From the NCBI GenBank assembly GCA_024742285.1, contig JANSYR010000001.1, positions 248,001-312,000 of the forward strand: a DNA stretch of 64,000 nucleotides, written 5' to 3'. The stretch's first letter is position 1, and the number at the start of each line of letters is the position of its first letter. The stretch is from a bacterium (GTDB lineage Bacteria; Myxococcota_A; UBA9160; UBA4427). The position numbers and the translations under genes were made by a program. The notes beneath the pieces are model-generated. The model saw only the letters and a program-made list of their open reading frames with translations, was not told the origin of the DNA and searched no databases. Below are positions 1 through 8,936 of the stretch, one piece after another.

Positions 1-69
1 CATCGCGTCGATCCGCCCCTTCGCCCAGGCGACCTCCTCACTCGTGGCCGCCGTCATCGTCTCGCTCAT
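1..69 (-). CDS. Start of a probable MoxR-family AAA ATPase (partial)
   Basis: The first 23 codons of a minus-strand gene run off the left edge; the peptide begins MSETMTAATSEEVAWAKGRI. Its ATG (69-67) overlaps the stop of the DUF4350 gene in an ATGA, so translation is probably coupled. No domain is visible in so short a piece. The MoxR assignment is inference: MoxR ATPases very often follow or accompany DUF4350, DUF4129, SpoIIM and RDD genes in this type of operon. A different protein cannot be excluded. Confidence 0.5.
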   Translation of the reverse strand, partial: MSETMTAATSEEVAWAKGRIDAM

Positions 70-1331
70 TTGGTCCTCCTCATCCGGAGCATCGATCTCG
101 TCCGCTCGACCACCGCGCGTCGATTGCGCGGCACGTCCTCCCGGAGCGCCTCGGCGACCGCGTCGGGCGGGAGCCCAGCGCGTGCGCCCCATTTTTCGCG
201 ATCCCGTGGCGCCCGGGCCCCGAGGTCTTCGCGCAGTCGCCTCATCAACCGGGCGAAGCCGCCCTTGCGATAGTGGAAGGTCACGCTCGCCTCGACGTGC
301 TCCAGATGCTCACGGCGGGGCACCGCGGACCCGCGAACCGGGAGCTCGAAGCGAAGCGAATAGGTCAGACAGGCGACCAGCACGAGGCCGATCCCGCCCC
401 AGCTCACGAGGGGAAAGGTCGCGAAGGCCAGGTCGCTGATCGACGGCACCTCCGGATCGTGGAGCATCCAGACCTTCGGCCGCCCCTCGAACACGTGCCA
501 CAGAAGCCAGGCGTGATCCTGGCACGCGATCCGTTCGTTGCGGAAGGGATGGATCGACGTCATCGCGACGACCCGCCCCTCGCCCACCGGCAGCGAGAGC
601 ACCTGCTTCTTCGGCGAGAGATACGCGTCCTCGAGTCGCTCCTCGTAGACCGCGAGCGTGTTCTCGCTCCGGAGTTCGACGAGGGCCTCTCGTCCCTCGA
701 CGCCCACGTCGACGCGATCGAGCCAGTCCTCGCCCTCGCGGCACTCGGCGGTCCCCAGGAAGAGATCGAGCATCTCGCCGAGGTTCTCCGGCGTGTCGGC
801 GACGACCTCGTCCTCTTCGTCCGCGGACGCCTCGGAGCGCTCCGCCTCCTCGTTCTCGGAAGGGAGCGCTTGATCGAGGTCGACGTCGACGCCCTCTTCC
901 AGCTCCTCCTCGTCCTCGATCTCCGGCGGAAGCAGGAACACACCGAGCTGGTCGAGCAACCGATCGCGACTGGCCTCGACCCCGTAGTCGTAGGTCGAGT
1001 GCGCGATCACCATGAGGAGCCCTCCGCGCTCGACCCAGGCGACCAACGCGTCGCGACGCCGCTCGGAGAGGGCCTCCCGCGCCGCCGACATCAGAATCGC
1101 GTCGTCCGCCGGCGGCAGCGCGTCGAGGAGCTTCATCCCGGTCGTCGACTCCGTATCGACGTGATGGAGCGCGAGGAATTGCTCCGCCGCGAGAAAATCG
1201 TTCCGTCGCGCCTCGGCGGAGTAGCCGAGATCGACTTCCTCCTCGATCCACTCGGCGCCGAACCAGAGATAGAGGCAGGCGCCCAGGACGAGGACGCCGA
1301 CGAAGCTCCAGAAGATCGTCGTCCCCTTCAC
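66..1331 (-). CDS. DUF4350 domain membrane protein
   Basis: A 421-residue protein of the DUF4350 family, biochemical function unknown, from MoxR/DUF4129 membrane operons. A membrane helix lies near residues 5-24, followed by an extracytoplasmic region with ThuA-like segments (a conserved LLMVIAHSTYD stretch), then a strongly acidic Glu/Asp-rich insert around residues 138-180, a second helix near 305-335 and a basic C-terminal cytoplasmic tail. I chose the GTG at 1331 because it overlaps the upstream stop as GTGA; the upstream ATG at 1385 would lie inside the DUF4129 gene. The acidic insert is unusual and probably a flexible linker. The family call is fairly sure, the role is not. Confidence 0.75.
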   Translation of the reverse strand: MKGTTIFWSFVGVLVLGACLYLWFGAEWIEEEVDLGYSAEARRNDFLAAEQFLALHHVDTESTTGMKLLDALPPADDAILMSAAREALSERRRDALVAWVERGGLLMVIAHSTYDYGVEASRDRLLDQLGVFLLPPEIEDEEELEEGVDVDLDQALPSENEEAERSEASADEEDEVVADTPENLGEMLDLFLGTAECREGEDWLDRVDVGVEGREALVELRSENTLAVYEERLEDAYLSPKKQVLSLPVGEGRVVAMTSIHPFRNERIACQDHAWLLWHVFEGRPKVWMLHDPEVPSISDLAFATFPLVSWGGIGLVLVACLTYSLRFELPVRGSAVPRREHLEHVEASVTFHYRKGGFARLMRRLREDLGARAPRDREKWGARAGLPPDAVAEALREDVPRNRRAVVERTRSMLRMRRTK

Positions 1332-2917
1332 GCGACGGCCTCCTCCGCCGTCCGCCGATCCGGGGCGCCGAAGAAGCGGGGCCACGCCTCGCAGAGGGCG
1401 CCGAGGTCATCCGCCGTGGGATCGAGGTGCCCGTAGGCGCAGCGCAGCCACGTCCGGGTGAGCCGCGCGAAGTACGAAGTCGCCTCCGCCGCGAGCAGCG
1501 GACGCGCGACGTCGAGGCACTCCCGTTCGGTCACGCCCCGGGACAGCTCGGCCCCGTGGACCAGCGCGAGGCGCGAGAGTGCTCCCCGATAGAGCAGCGC
1601 GAGCGCGTCACGGGGGCGTCCCGCCCGCGCCGCCCCGAGCGCCTCTCCGGCGACGTCGTCGGGCAGGCTCTCCTCGGTGATCTCGAGGCCGAAGAGCTCT
1701 CCGGGGACGTGCTTTCGTCGAGCGCCCGGCGCAGGCAGGTCGAGGCGGAGCCCGCCCTCCCGGAGGACCCGAAGCACCAGCCAACCCACGACGCCGAGTG
1801 CGAGGGCGATCAGGATCACCTGACCGAACTCGGCCACGAAGGTCGCGATCGCGGCGAGCAGATCCTGCAGCCACTGCGGCGGCGGGTCGCCAGTCTCGTC
1901 GTCGGTCTCCCACTCCCACTCGTGGAGGAAGCGCGGCATCGAGACCGTATCCGGCTCGTGGAAGTCCTCGCCCTCGAGGATCGTCTCGATCGACGCCTTC
2001 GCTTCCTCTGCGGAGACGTTCGGATACGCGGCGACCGGGTCGGGCAACAGCGAGAGCGAGACGCAGGCGATCATCGCGAGGGCCGCGCCTGCGGGCCCCG
2101 CGCGACGAGATGCGCGCTCCGCGATCCGCCGGAAGATCAGCTCGACGTCCCAGGCCTCCAGCTCCGTTCGGCGATGGAGATAGAGGGAGAAGCCGGCGGC
2201 GACGTAGAAGGGGGCGACGAGCAGGATCGACAGGGCCCAGAGTCCGAAGAGGACGACGGAGGTGAGCCAGTGGGCCTCCGCGCCGCCGAAGAGCGACTCG
2301 CCGATCGAATCGGTGACCGACTCGGGCAGGAAGAAGAAGAGGAGCGACGCGAGGCCGATCTGGAGAAGCCCCTCGACCTGGATCAGCACGAGGGTCAGCG
2401 CCGCCGCGGCGCCGCCATGCCGACCACGCCGCAGGATCCCGAGGCGCGCGCTCCGCACGGCGCCGGTGCCACCCTCGAGGACCGAGACGGGCAGATCGAA
2501 GGAGCGGGTCGGCGCGAGGCGCTGGAGGGTGAGCGACGCGAGCAGGCCACGAAACACCGAAGACTCGAGGCCCCGGAGCGACTCCCGGGCGGTCGGGGCC
2601 TGCCCGAAGAACGCGCGACTGAGATGGAAGAGGATCGGCCGCTCCCACACGGGCTTCGCCCACCAGATCGCGAGGGAGGTCAGGAACGGGTGCTCGTTCA
2701 CGAAGGGCGCGAGGACGAGCACCACCGGAACGAGGAACGCCGCGGCGATCGCCAGCAGCGTCCCGTAGTAGGGCCGGACGAACTGGAAGCCGAAGTCGGT
2801 CGCCTCGTAGGGCGAGCGCGGACGGAGGTGTTCGGACCAGGTCCCTCGAGCGATCGGCGCGGCCGCGCGCCGTGCCTCCGCCGTGTCCTCGCTCCCGACC
2901 TGCGGACTAGCGGCCAT
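1328..2917 (-). CDS. DUF4129 domain multi-pass membrane protein
   Basis: About 529 residues with four to five hydrophobic segments (FLVPVVLVLAPF, a leucine-rich pair in the middle, SLSLLPDPVAAYP, VILIALALGVVGWLVL) followed by a cytoplasmic C-terminal region typical of DUF4129, containing ALLYRGALSRLALVHG and a conserved ERECLDVARP stretch. The domain recurs beside transglutaminase or MoxR genes; its function is unknown. The ATG at 2917 overlaps the end of the SpoIIM gene by 11 bases; an ATG at 2998 would start well inside that gene. The 3' end overlaps the DUF4350 start as GTGA, so the chain looks translationally coupled. Confidence 0.75.
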   Translation of the reverse strand: MAASPQVGSEDTAEARRAAAPIARGTWSEHLRPRSPYEATDFGFQFVRPYYGTLLAIAAAFLVPVVLVLAPFVNEHPFLTSLAIWWAKPVWERPILFHLSRAFFGQAPTARESLRGLESSVFRGLLASLTLQRLAPTRSFDLPVSVLEGGTGAVRSARLGILRRGRHGGAAAALTLVLIQVEGLLQIGLASLLFFFLPESVTDSIGESLFGGAEAHWLTSVVLFGLWALSILLVAPFYVAAGFSLYLHRRTELEAWDVELIFRRIAERASRRAGPAGAALAMIACVSLSLLPDPVAAYPNVSAEEAKASIETILEGEDFHEPDTVSMPRFLHEWEWETDDETGDPPPQWLQDLLAAIATFVAEFGQVILIALALGVVGWLVLRVLREGGLRLDLPAPGARRKHVPGELFGLEITEESLPDDVAGEALGAARAGRPRDALALLYRGALSRLALVHGAELSRGVTERECLDVARPLLAAEATSYFARLTRTWLRCAYGHLDPTADDLGALCEAWPRFFGAPDRRTAEEAVA

Positions 2918-3923
2918 CGCCGCCTCCCGTTCGACCGACGGCCTTCGTTCCACGGCCGACGAACGCGAAGTAGGCGAAGACGAGGGCCCAGAACACACCG
3001 CCGACGGCGAACTTGATCTCGGGCAGCACGGCGCCCTTCGAAGACCAGAACGCCTCGAGGAGCGCCGCCACCACCAGCATCGCGAAGACGCCGTAGACGA
3101 TCGTGACGGTCTCGCTCGCCGCCTGCCGGAGCGACGCCCAGCGGGTCCGGGCGCCGGGGGCGATCAGCGACCACCCGAGCCGGAGACCGGCCGCGCCGCT
3201 CAAGACGATCGCCGTCAGCTCGAAGGCCCCGTGACCGATCACGAAGGACGTGAACGTGATCGTGAAGCCGATCGAGACGAGGTGCGCGGCGACGCCGCCG
3301 AGCAGGAACCCGTTCTGCACGAGCACGACCACGCTTCCGAGACCGAAGATCAGACCGGACGCGTAGGCGCGGAAGGCGATGCTGATGTTGTTCATGATGT
3401 AGAAGCCGAACATCGCCATGTCGGTCCCCGCGTCGCGGTTCTCCCCGAGCACACGCGCCGCCGGGTCGTACATCTCCTCGAATTCCTGGACCTGGCCGCC
3501 GGGAATCACGCTGTACACGAGCTCCGGCGACCAGGCGATCATCGCGGCGACCACGAGGCCCGGAACGAGGAAGAGCGCCGTCGCGATCGCGACCGCGAGC
3601 CCGTCGCGTCGGACCGCGCGCGGAAAGTCCCAGGCGAAGAAGCGGACGCTGCGAAGCGCGATGTTCGAGTCGCGGGTGTAGAGGATCCGGTGGCCGTCGA
3701 GGGCGAGGCGATTCAAGCCGTCGAGCAGGCGCAGGCTGTAGTGACGCTCGCTCGCGACGGCGAGGTCGCGACAGAGCTCGCGGTAGCGCTCCGGGAAGTC
3801 GGCGAACGCCGTGCGATCCACGGTCGCGCGACGACGACCCGTGCTCGCATCGAGCCGATCGACGAGCGCGGAGAACTCGTCCCACCGCGCCGATCGTTGC
3901 TCCTCGAAGACCCGCTGCTTCAC
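2907..3923 (-). CDS. SpoIIM (stage II sporulation protein M) family membrane protein
   Basis: A 338-residue integral membrane protein of the SpoIIM/DUF95 family. A soluble N-terminal part (KQRVFEEQRSARWDEFSALV) has the family's conserved Trp and is followed by several long hydrophobic helices, with the family hallmark FGFYIMNNISIAFRAYASG and IGHGAFELTAIVLSGAAGL. In non-sporulating bacteria this protein sits in MoxR operons, and nothing here suggests sporulation. I placed the start at the GTG of 3923, about 28 bases after the RDD stop, because the conserved region begins there. The longer reading to 4193 is low complexity and lies inside the RDD gene. The start codon is a weak point. Confidence 0.8.
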   Translation of the reverse strand: MKQRVFEEQRSARWDEFSALVDRLDASTGRRRATVDRTAFADFPERYRELCRDLAVASERHYSLRLLDGLNRLALDGHRILYTRDSNIALRSVRFFAWDFPRAVRRDGLAVAIATALFLVPGLVVAAMIAWSPELVYSVIPGGQVQEFEEMYDPAARVLGENRDAGTDMAMFGFYIMNNISIAFRAYASGLIFGLGSVVVLVQNGFLLGGVAAHLVSIGFTITFTSFVIGHGAFELTAIVLSGAAGLRLGWSLIAPGARTRWASLRQAASETVTIVYGVFAMLVVAALLEAFWSSKGAVLPEIKFAVGGVFWALVFAYFAFVGRGTKAVGRTGGGDGR

Positions 3924-3951
3924 GGAGCGGGCCTGGGGGTGACGCGGTCCA

Positions 3952-4692
3952 TCACTCGCCCCCCGCGATGCCGTTGGCAATTCGGATGACCCGCTGTCGC
4001 CCCTCCTCGCCGCGCGCGCCGGAGAGGGGCTCGAGCAGTTCGGCGAGCTCGAGGATCCGTTCGGCGCTGAGGTCGGGCTGGCGCTCGGCGAAGCCCACGA
4101 TGCCCCTTCGCTCTTCGACGACGAGCGGAATCGGAAGAGGCGCTGCACCCAGGCGACGATCCGCCTCGGCCCACTCCTCTCGCGCGGCCGCACGCTCCTC
4201 GCCGGCGGGTCCGTCGACGCGATCCGCGTGCACGACGAGCGTCCCCGCCGCGAGATCGCCGAGTCGCTGGAACCTCCGCGACGTCACCACGCTCACGAGC
4301 CCGGCGAGGTAGCCGACGGGCAGGAAGTCGACGACCCGGAGCAGGTTCCGGACCAGCGAGTCGTTCCAGCCGATCGGCGTCGCGTCGTCGCACACGACCC
4401 GCAGACCCATCACGCCCTTGCCCGGCGTCTGCCCGTGCCGCAGGACCTCGAAGAGGACCGGGTAGAACCACTCGATCAGGAAGTAGACGACGAGATAGAC
4501 CCCGACGCCCGCTTCGCCGAAGTAGCTGACGATGATCGCGAAGGCGATGCTCACGACCCAGGCGATCGCCTCGTCGATCATGATCGCGAGGCCGCGCGCG
4601 AGGGGCCCTGCCGGCCGAAGCTCGACGTCGATGCCTTCCGGCGTCTCCAGTCGCAGCGTCGCATCGGCGGCCGCGACGGTAGGATGCGTCAG
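3952..4692 (-). CDS. RDD family membrane protein
   Basis: RDD proteins are small multi-pass membrane proteins of mostly unknown function. The C-terminal hallmark is clear (HGQTPGKGVMGLRVVCDD, LVRNLLRVVDFLP, RFQRLGDLAAGTLVV). The first ATG in frame (4581) would cut off the conserved N-terminus: the same frame upstream reads LETPEGIDVELRPAGPLARG and leads straight into the first helix, as RDD domains do. No ATG, GTG or TTG exists in frame before the preceding gene ends at 4700. A CTG at 4692-4690 is my best guess, giving about 246 residues. Alternatives are another non-AUG codon or a sequencing error near 4690. Confidence 0.75.
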   Translation of the reverse strand: MTHPTVAAADATLRLETPEGIDVELRPAGPLARGLAIMIDEAIAWVVSIAFAIIVSYFGEAGVGVYLVVYFLIEWFYPVLFEVLRHGQTPGKGVMGLRVVCDDATPIGWNDSLVRNLLRVVDFLPVGYLAGLVSVVTSRRFQRLGDLAAGTLVVHADRVDGPAGEERAAAREEWAEADRRLGAAPLPIPLVVEERRGIVGFAERQPDLSAERILELAELLEPLSGARGEEGRQRVIRIANGIAGGE

Positions 4693-4699
4693 GACGGAC

Positions 4700-5458
4700 T
4701 CAGCCAGCGGCTCCCCCCGCTCCGGAATAGCCGAAGATGCGGTTGTAGAGCACGCCGTAGACCATGAAGAAGAAGGGCATGGCCCAGATCAAACCGATGC
4801 CGAGGGTGACGGCCATGCCGAGGCCCACGGCGAGCGATGACAGGAGTCCGAGCCCGAAGACCTTGAACCAGTGATTCGTGACCGTCTTTCGCGACGTCTC
4901 GAGCGCCTCCCAGACCCCGAGCCCGCGTTCGATCACGAGCGGCGCCGCGAGGGAGTAGGAGACGATCAGGTAGATGCCCGGGAGGATGAGCAACAGGAAG
5001 CCGACCATCGAGATCACCGTCATCAGGAAGTAGACGCCGATCAGCGCGCCGGCGACCGAGAACCCGGCCAACACGTCCGTGGCGGTCGCCGAGTGATCTC
5101 CTGCGGCCCACTTGATCGCGAAGAAGTAGAGCCCGGTGGTCACGACGTACGCGATCGCCTGGCCCACGAGCTGGATGGCCATCGCGATGCTGATCCCCAG
5201 GATCGAGCCCTCGCCGAGAGCGGCGCCGATCCCGCCCGCCACCATCTGCAGCACGAAGATCGCCGCGTACATGACCAGGATCCCGACCCACATCGCGCCC
5301 TTCGCGCCCGAGATCTTCTGCCAGGCCTCCGACATCACTTCCACGATGTCGAAGTCCCAGTTTCCTTCGATTGCGTCGTCGAGGGATCGCGCCCCGGCCT
5401 CGACCGGTCGGTCGAGCGCGCTCTCCGGCGCGGCGTACACGGATTCATCCATGGACAT
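4700..5458 (-). CDS. Multi-pass membrane protein, DUF4013/DUF975-like
   Basis: A 252-residue protein with a hydrophilic 45-residue N-terminus and about six membrane helices in pairs (MWVGILVMYAAIFVLQMV, FLMTVISMVGFLLLILPGIY, MPFFFMVYGVLYNRIFGYSG). The motif LPGIYLIVSYSLAAPLVIE followed by ALETSRKTV is characteristic of YckC/DUF975/DUF4013-type membrane proteins that accompany RDD and SpoIIM genes. A GGAGG six bases before ATG 5458 supports the start, although a second ATG two codons later is possible. It is the first gene of the minus-strand operon. Function unknown. Confidence 0.7.
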   Translation of the reverse strand: MSMDESVYAAPESALDRPVEAGARSLDDAIEGNWDFDIVEVMSEAWQKISGAKGAMWVGILVMYAAIFVLQMVAGGIGAALGEGSILGISIAMAIQLVGQAIAYVVTTGLYFFAIKWAAGDHSATATDVLAGFSVAGALIGVYFLMTVISMVGFLLLILPGIYLIVSYSLAAPLVIERGLGVWEALETSRKTVTNHWFKVFGLGLLSSLAVGLGMAVTLGIGLIWAMPFFFMVYGVLYNRIFGYSGAGGAAG

Positions 5459-5621
5459 TCGGTTCCTCCCATGCCGAAGGCGCGTGCGCGTCCATCGGCA
5501 TACGCGTGACCGGCTTCGATGGTAGTCGATGGGGCGCGGTTGCGGTGACGATTTCCCGAAAGCCGGGCGTGCATTCCGAAGACGGCCCCTCGATTCCGAT
5601 CCGGTGGCCTACGCTCCGAAG

Positions 5622-6248
5622 ATGACGCGTGAGCTCGAGTCGCATCTCGGTGCCTTCGGCACCCACCTCGCCGAGCGGCACCCTCCCCTGTGTCCGGAGC
5701 TCTCGCTCTGGCTCCTCGGAGACGAAGTGGACCTGGAAGGCGGCTGCGACGAGCTCGCCGAAGGGGCTGCCCCGCCGTTCTGGGCGTTCTGCTGGGGAAG
5801 CGGGCAGGCCCTGGCCCGGCACGTGCTCGATCACCCGGAGCTCGTACGGGGGCTCGAGGTCGTCGACCTCGGGACCGGCAGCGGCATCGTCGCGATCGCC
5901 GCCGCTCGCGCCGGCGCCGCCCGCGTTCTGGCGACCGACCTCGATCCGCAGTCCCGCCGCGCCGCGGCGCTGAATGCCGAGCGGAACGGCGTCACGATCG
6001 AGACGACCTCCGAGGCGCCCGAGACCTGGGATCTGATGCTCGCGGCCGACGTCCTCTACGAGACGGGGCTCCGCGACTGGATCCTGGGCGAGGCGCTCAC
6101 CCGCGGTCCGATCCTCCTCGCGGATCCGCAGCGGACGGGCACGCCGAGGGTCGATGCGCCGATTCTGCGGACGATCCCCTCGTGCACCTTCCCCGACGTG
6201 GACTCCCCCCAGAAGAACGTCGTGCTCCACCTGCTTCCGCGGTCCTGA
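5622..6248 (+). CDS. Class I SAM-dependent methyltransferase
   Basis: A 208-residue protein with a Rossmann methyltransferase core: motif I VVDLGTGSGIVAIAAA, motif II VLATDLDP, and a post-II LMLAADVLYE. The overall plan (FWAFCWGSGQALARHVLDHP before motif I, an ADP-like ADVLYE after it) resembles the ETFB/protein-lysine or nicotinamide N-methyltransferase-like group (PrmA-like). The substrate cannot be told. I chose the ATG at 5622 because the upstream extension to 5529 is proline/arginine-rich and lies in the divergent promoter region shared with the membrane operon. It converges on the GST gene. Confidence 0.8.
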   Translation: MTRELESHLGAFGTHLAERHPPLCPELSLWLLGDEVDLEGGCDELAEGAAPPFWAFCWGSGQALARHVLDHPELVRGLEVVDLGTGSGIVAIAAARAGAARVLATDLDPQSRRAAALNAERNGVTIETTSEAPETWDLMLAADVLYETGLRDWILGEALTRGPILLADPQRTGTPRVDAPILRTIPSCTFPDVDSPQKNVVLHLLPRS

Positions 6249-6270
6249 AGCGCTTCGCCGAGGGCGCCGC

Positions 6271-6879
6271 TCAGTGCTTTGCTACGGCGGTGATCTCGAC
6301 GGCGTCGGGCTGGGCCGCCACGCGCTCGATCCAGTCGCGGATGGCGGGACGCGGGGCGAGGTCGTAGCCCCCTTCGTCCGCGACGTGGGTGTAGGCGTAG
6401 AGCGCGATGTCCGCGATCGAATAGCGGCCGCCCACGAAGAAGGGCTCGCGCGCGAGGTGCTGCTCCATCACGTCGAGCGCCGCCTCCCCCTTGGCTCGGC
6501 GTTCGGGGAGCTCGGCTTCGTGCTCGCCGAGCTGGCCCGAGAAGGTCCAGAAGCGGACCGTCGCGATGAAGGGCTCGTGGCTGTACTGCTCGAAGCCCAT
6601 CCACTGGAGGACCTGCGCCTGCTCGAATCGATCCGACGGCCAGTACTCCGTGCCCTGCGCCAGGTAGTAGAGGATCGCGTTGCTCTCCGAGAGGATTCGC
6701 CCGTCGTCGAGGACGAGGGTCGGGATCCGACCGTTCGGATTGATCGCGAGGAAGTCCTTCGTCCGCGTCTCGCCCTTCAGGATGTCGAGCTCGACCCGCT
6801 CGTATTCGAGGCCCAGCTGGGAGAGCAGCAGGCGAACCTTGTAGCCGTTGCCGGATTCGTGGAAGTCGTAGAGCCGCAT
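6271..6879 (-). CDS. Glutathione S-transferase family protein
   Basis: A 202-residue cytoplasmic GST with an N-terminal thioredoxin fold (MRLYDFHESGNGYKVRLLLS), the cis-proline segment NPNGRIPTL, and the glutathione-binding SESNAILYYLA. The helical C-terminal domain carries the N-capping box SIADIALYAYTH. The pattern is closest to Ure2p/beta-type GSTs that conjugate or reduce electrophiles. It faces a divergent thiopurine methyltransferase gene. Length and domain order are normal for the family; the substrate is unknown. Confidence 0.88.
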   Translation of the reverse strand: MRLYDFHESGNGYKVRLLLSQLGLEYERVELDILKGETRTKDFLAINPNGRIPTLVLDDGRILSESNAILYYLAQGTEYWPSDRFEQAQVLQWMGFEQYSHEPFIATVRFWTFSGQLGEHEAELPERRAKGEAALDVMEQHLAREPFFVGGRYSIADIALYAYTHVADEGGYDLAPRPAIRDWIERVAAQPDAVEITAVAKH

Positions 6880-6958
6880 CGCCCCTCCGTCTCGACCGGA
6901 ATCGAGAGACGGGCCAACATAGCGGCCGAGCGGCGCCCCGCGAAGTCAGGAGAGAGCG

Positions 6959-7633
6959 GTGAAAGCGGAGTTCTGGAAGGAGCGCTGGGAGCAGGACCAG
7001 CTCGGCTGGCACCAGACCGAGGCCAACGCCCAGCTGATTCGGGAATGGCCGGCGCTGGGCATCGCGGAGGACGCGAAGGTCTTCGTGCCGCTCTGCGGCA
7101 AGAGCCTCGACATGCACTGGCTGCACGAACGGGGTCACGCGGTCGTCGGCTGCGAGCTCTCGTCGATCGCCTGTCGAGATTTCTTCGCCGAAGCCGGGCG
7201 ATCCGTCGAACCGGCCCGAGTCGGCGCTTTCGAGCGCTACGAAGCCGAGGGCTACCGCCTGCTCTGTGGGGATTTCTTCGACCTGTCGGCGGCGGATCTC
7301 GAAGGCGTCGCCGGGGTCTTCGACCGGGGCTCGCTGATCGCGCTCCCACCCGAGATGCGCACCCGCTACGCCGCGCACATGGCGAAGGTCCTGCCGGGGA
7401 ACGTGAAGATCCTGCTGCTGACGGTCGAGTACGATCAGTCGGTCGTGAACGGCCCGCCCCACTCGGTGCGGGCCGAAGAGCTCTTCGGCCACGACTTCGC
7501 GCTGACGCTTCGCTACCGGAGCGAACCGTCCGAGCCGCAGCATCCGCGTTTCCAGGCGGCCGGGCTCGAGACCTGGCAGGAGGCGGTCTGGCTCATCGAG
7601 CGACGCCCCGGCGGACCGACCGATGATCGGTGA
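6959..7633 (+). CDS. Thiopurine S-methyltransferase family protein
   Basis: A 224-residue SAM-dependent methyltransferase of the TPMT family. The family pattern begins MKAEFWKERWEQDQLGWHQ and continues with VFVPLCGKSLDMHWLHERGH (SAM motif I), VVGCELSS and VFDRGSLIALPPEMR. Bacterial relatives methylate thiopurines or selenium and tellurium compounds. The start is GTG 6959, preceded by AGGAGAG. The 3' end overlaps the metallophosphoesterase gene by 11 bases, so the two are probably co-transcribed. The family is certain; the physiological substrate is not. Confidence 0.92.
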   Translation: MKAEFWKERWEQDQLGWHQTEANAQLIREWPALGIAEDAKVFVPLCGKSLDMHWLHERGHAVVGCELSSIACRDFFAEAGRSVEPARVGAFERYEAEGYRLLCGDFFDLSAADLEGVAGVFDRGSLIALPPEMRTRYAAHMAKVLPGNVKILLLTVEYDQSVVNGPPHSVRAEELFGHDFALTLRYRSEPSEPQHPRFQAAGLETWQEAVWLIERRPGGPTDDR

Positions 7634-8918
7634 AGGCGGTCTCGCGTGGCTCTTTCCCGCCCTCGCCGTGGCCGTGTGGATCGGCGTCCCGATCTACGCC
7701 GCGATCGCGCGAGGTCGCTTCTACGCGATCTTCTCCGCGGTCCTGCTGACCTTCGCGCTGCCGGCGGCGCTGCTGCTCCATGCCCGGCTTCGTCTGCTCG
7801 TCCCGGAGACCCTGACGACGCCGATCGACGTCGCCTTCGCCTACTCGATGGCGGCCGCGGGGGTCCAGTTCGCCCATCTCGTGCGGGCGCGCATGCGCAG
7901 CTCCCTGTTCCGCTGGGCGGTGTCGGTCCCGGGCCAGACCTTCATCGCCGCCGGCATGCTGGCGGGCCCCTGGCTGCTGCTGCTCCTGCCCCTCCGCCTC
8001 GTCTTCGACGCCTTCGGCTGGACGGCGGCCCTCGATGGCCTCGTGCTTCTCGAGGCGCTGCCGATCTTCGTGTCGATCGCCTCCATCCTGACTTCCGTCA
8101 GCGCGCGCCCGGAGACGGTCCGCTTCGAGCTCTCCGATCAGGGCCCCGAGCAGATGCGCCGCGTGCCCGTCGAACGCATCCACGGCGAGGTCCCGATGCC
8201 CCCGGTCCAGCGACCCCTCCGGATCGTGCAGCTGACCGACACCCACCTCGGCCCTTGGCAGAGCGTGTCGCGCCTGCGCCGCCGGATCGAAGACCTGGTC
8301 GGGCGCGAGCCGGACCTCGTCGCACTGACCGGCGACTTCCTGACGATGGAGAGCATGGGCTCTCCGGGCTGCCTCGAAGAAGCCCTCTCGCCGCTCCGCC
8401 CGATCGCCGACCGCTGCGTGGCGATCTTCGGCAATCACGACCACGAAGCGCCCGATCACGTGATCGCCGCGATGTCGAGTCTCGGCATCCGTCTGCTCGT
8501 CGACGACGAAGCCACCTTCGGGACCCCGGTCGGCCCCGTCCAGGTCGTCGGTGCGGACTTCGTCGGCCGCGGCCATCGCGAACACCTGAGCGACCTGCTC
8601 GAGCGCCATCCGCGCCGGGCAGGCCATCTCCGACTGCTGCTGCTCCACGATCCGGTGGGATTCCACGCCCTGCCCGAGGACGACGTCGACCTCGTGCTCT
8701 CGGGTCATACCCACGGCGGACAGGTCGGACTCGTTTCCCTCGGCCTCGACTGGACGGTCCTGTCCCGCTCACGCTGGCCGGACCAGGGCCTCTTCGCGCG
8801 GGGCGGCAGCCGCCTCTACGTCCACCGCGGCACCGGCTTCTACGGCTTCCCGCTCCGCGTCGGCGTCCCCCCCGAGCACTCCGTCCTCGAGATCGGCTGG
8901 CGCCCCGCCGCTTCCTAG
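7623..8918 (+). CDS. Membrane-anchored metallophosphoesterase (YkuE-like)
   Basis: A 431-residue protein. Residues 1-160 carry about five membrane helices, and the calcineurin-like catalytic domain starts near residue 198 with QLTDTHLG, then LTGDF, IFGNHDHE, LLLHDP and SGHTHGGQ, which together supply the two-metal site. The architecture (N-terminal helices plus phosphoesterase) matches YkuE/YaeI-type enzymes thought to act on membrane or envelope phosphoesters. It overlaps the TPMT gene upstream and ends just before a 39-bp tandem repeat. The substrate is unknown. Confidence 0.9.
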   Translation: MIGEGGLAWLFPALAVAVWIGVPIYAAIARGRFYAIFSAVLLTFALPAALLLHARLRLLVPETLTTPIDVAFAYSMAAAGVQFAHLVRARMRSSLFRWAVSVPGQTFIAAGMLAGPWLLLLLPLRLVFDAFGWTAALDGLVLLEALPIFVSIASILTSVSARPETVRFELSDQGPEQMRRVPVERIHGEVPMPPVQRPLRIVQLTDTHLGPWQSVSRLRRRIEDLVGREPDLVALTGDFLTMESMGSPGCLEEALSPLRPIADRCVAIFGNHDHEAPDHVIAAMSSLGIRLLVDDEATFGTPVGPVQVVGADFVGRGHREHLSDLLERHPRRAGHLRLLLLHDPVGFHALPEDDVDLVLSGHTHGGQVGLVSLGLDWTVLSRSRWPDQGLFARGGSRLYVHRGTGFYGFPLRVGVPPEHSVLEIGWRPAAS

Positions 8919-8936
8919 ACGAGACCGCCCGTCGAC

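Noticed and set aside
2907-4193. SpoIIM as evidence of sporulation
   Set aside because: The protein belongs to the MoxR-operon branch found in many non-spore-forming bacteria, and no other sporulation gene is present.
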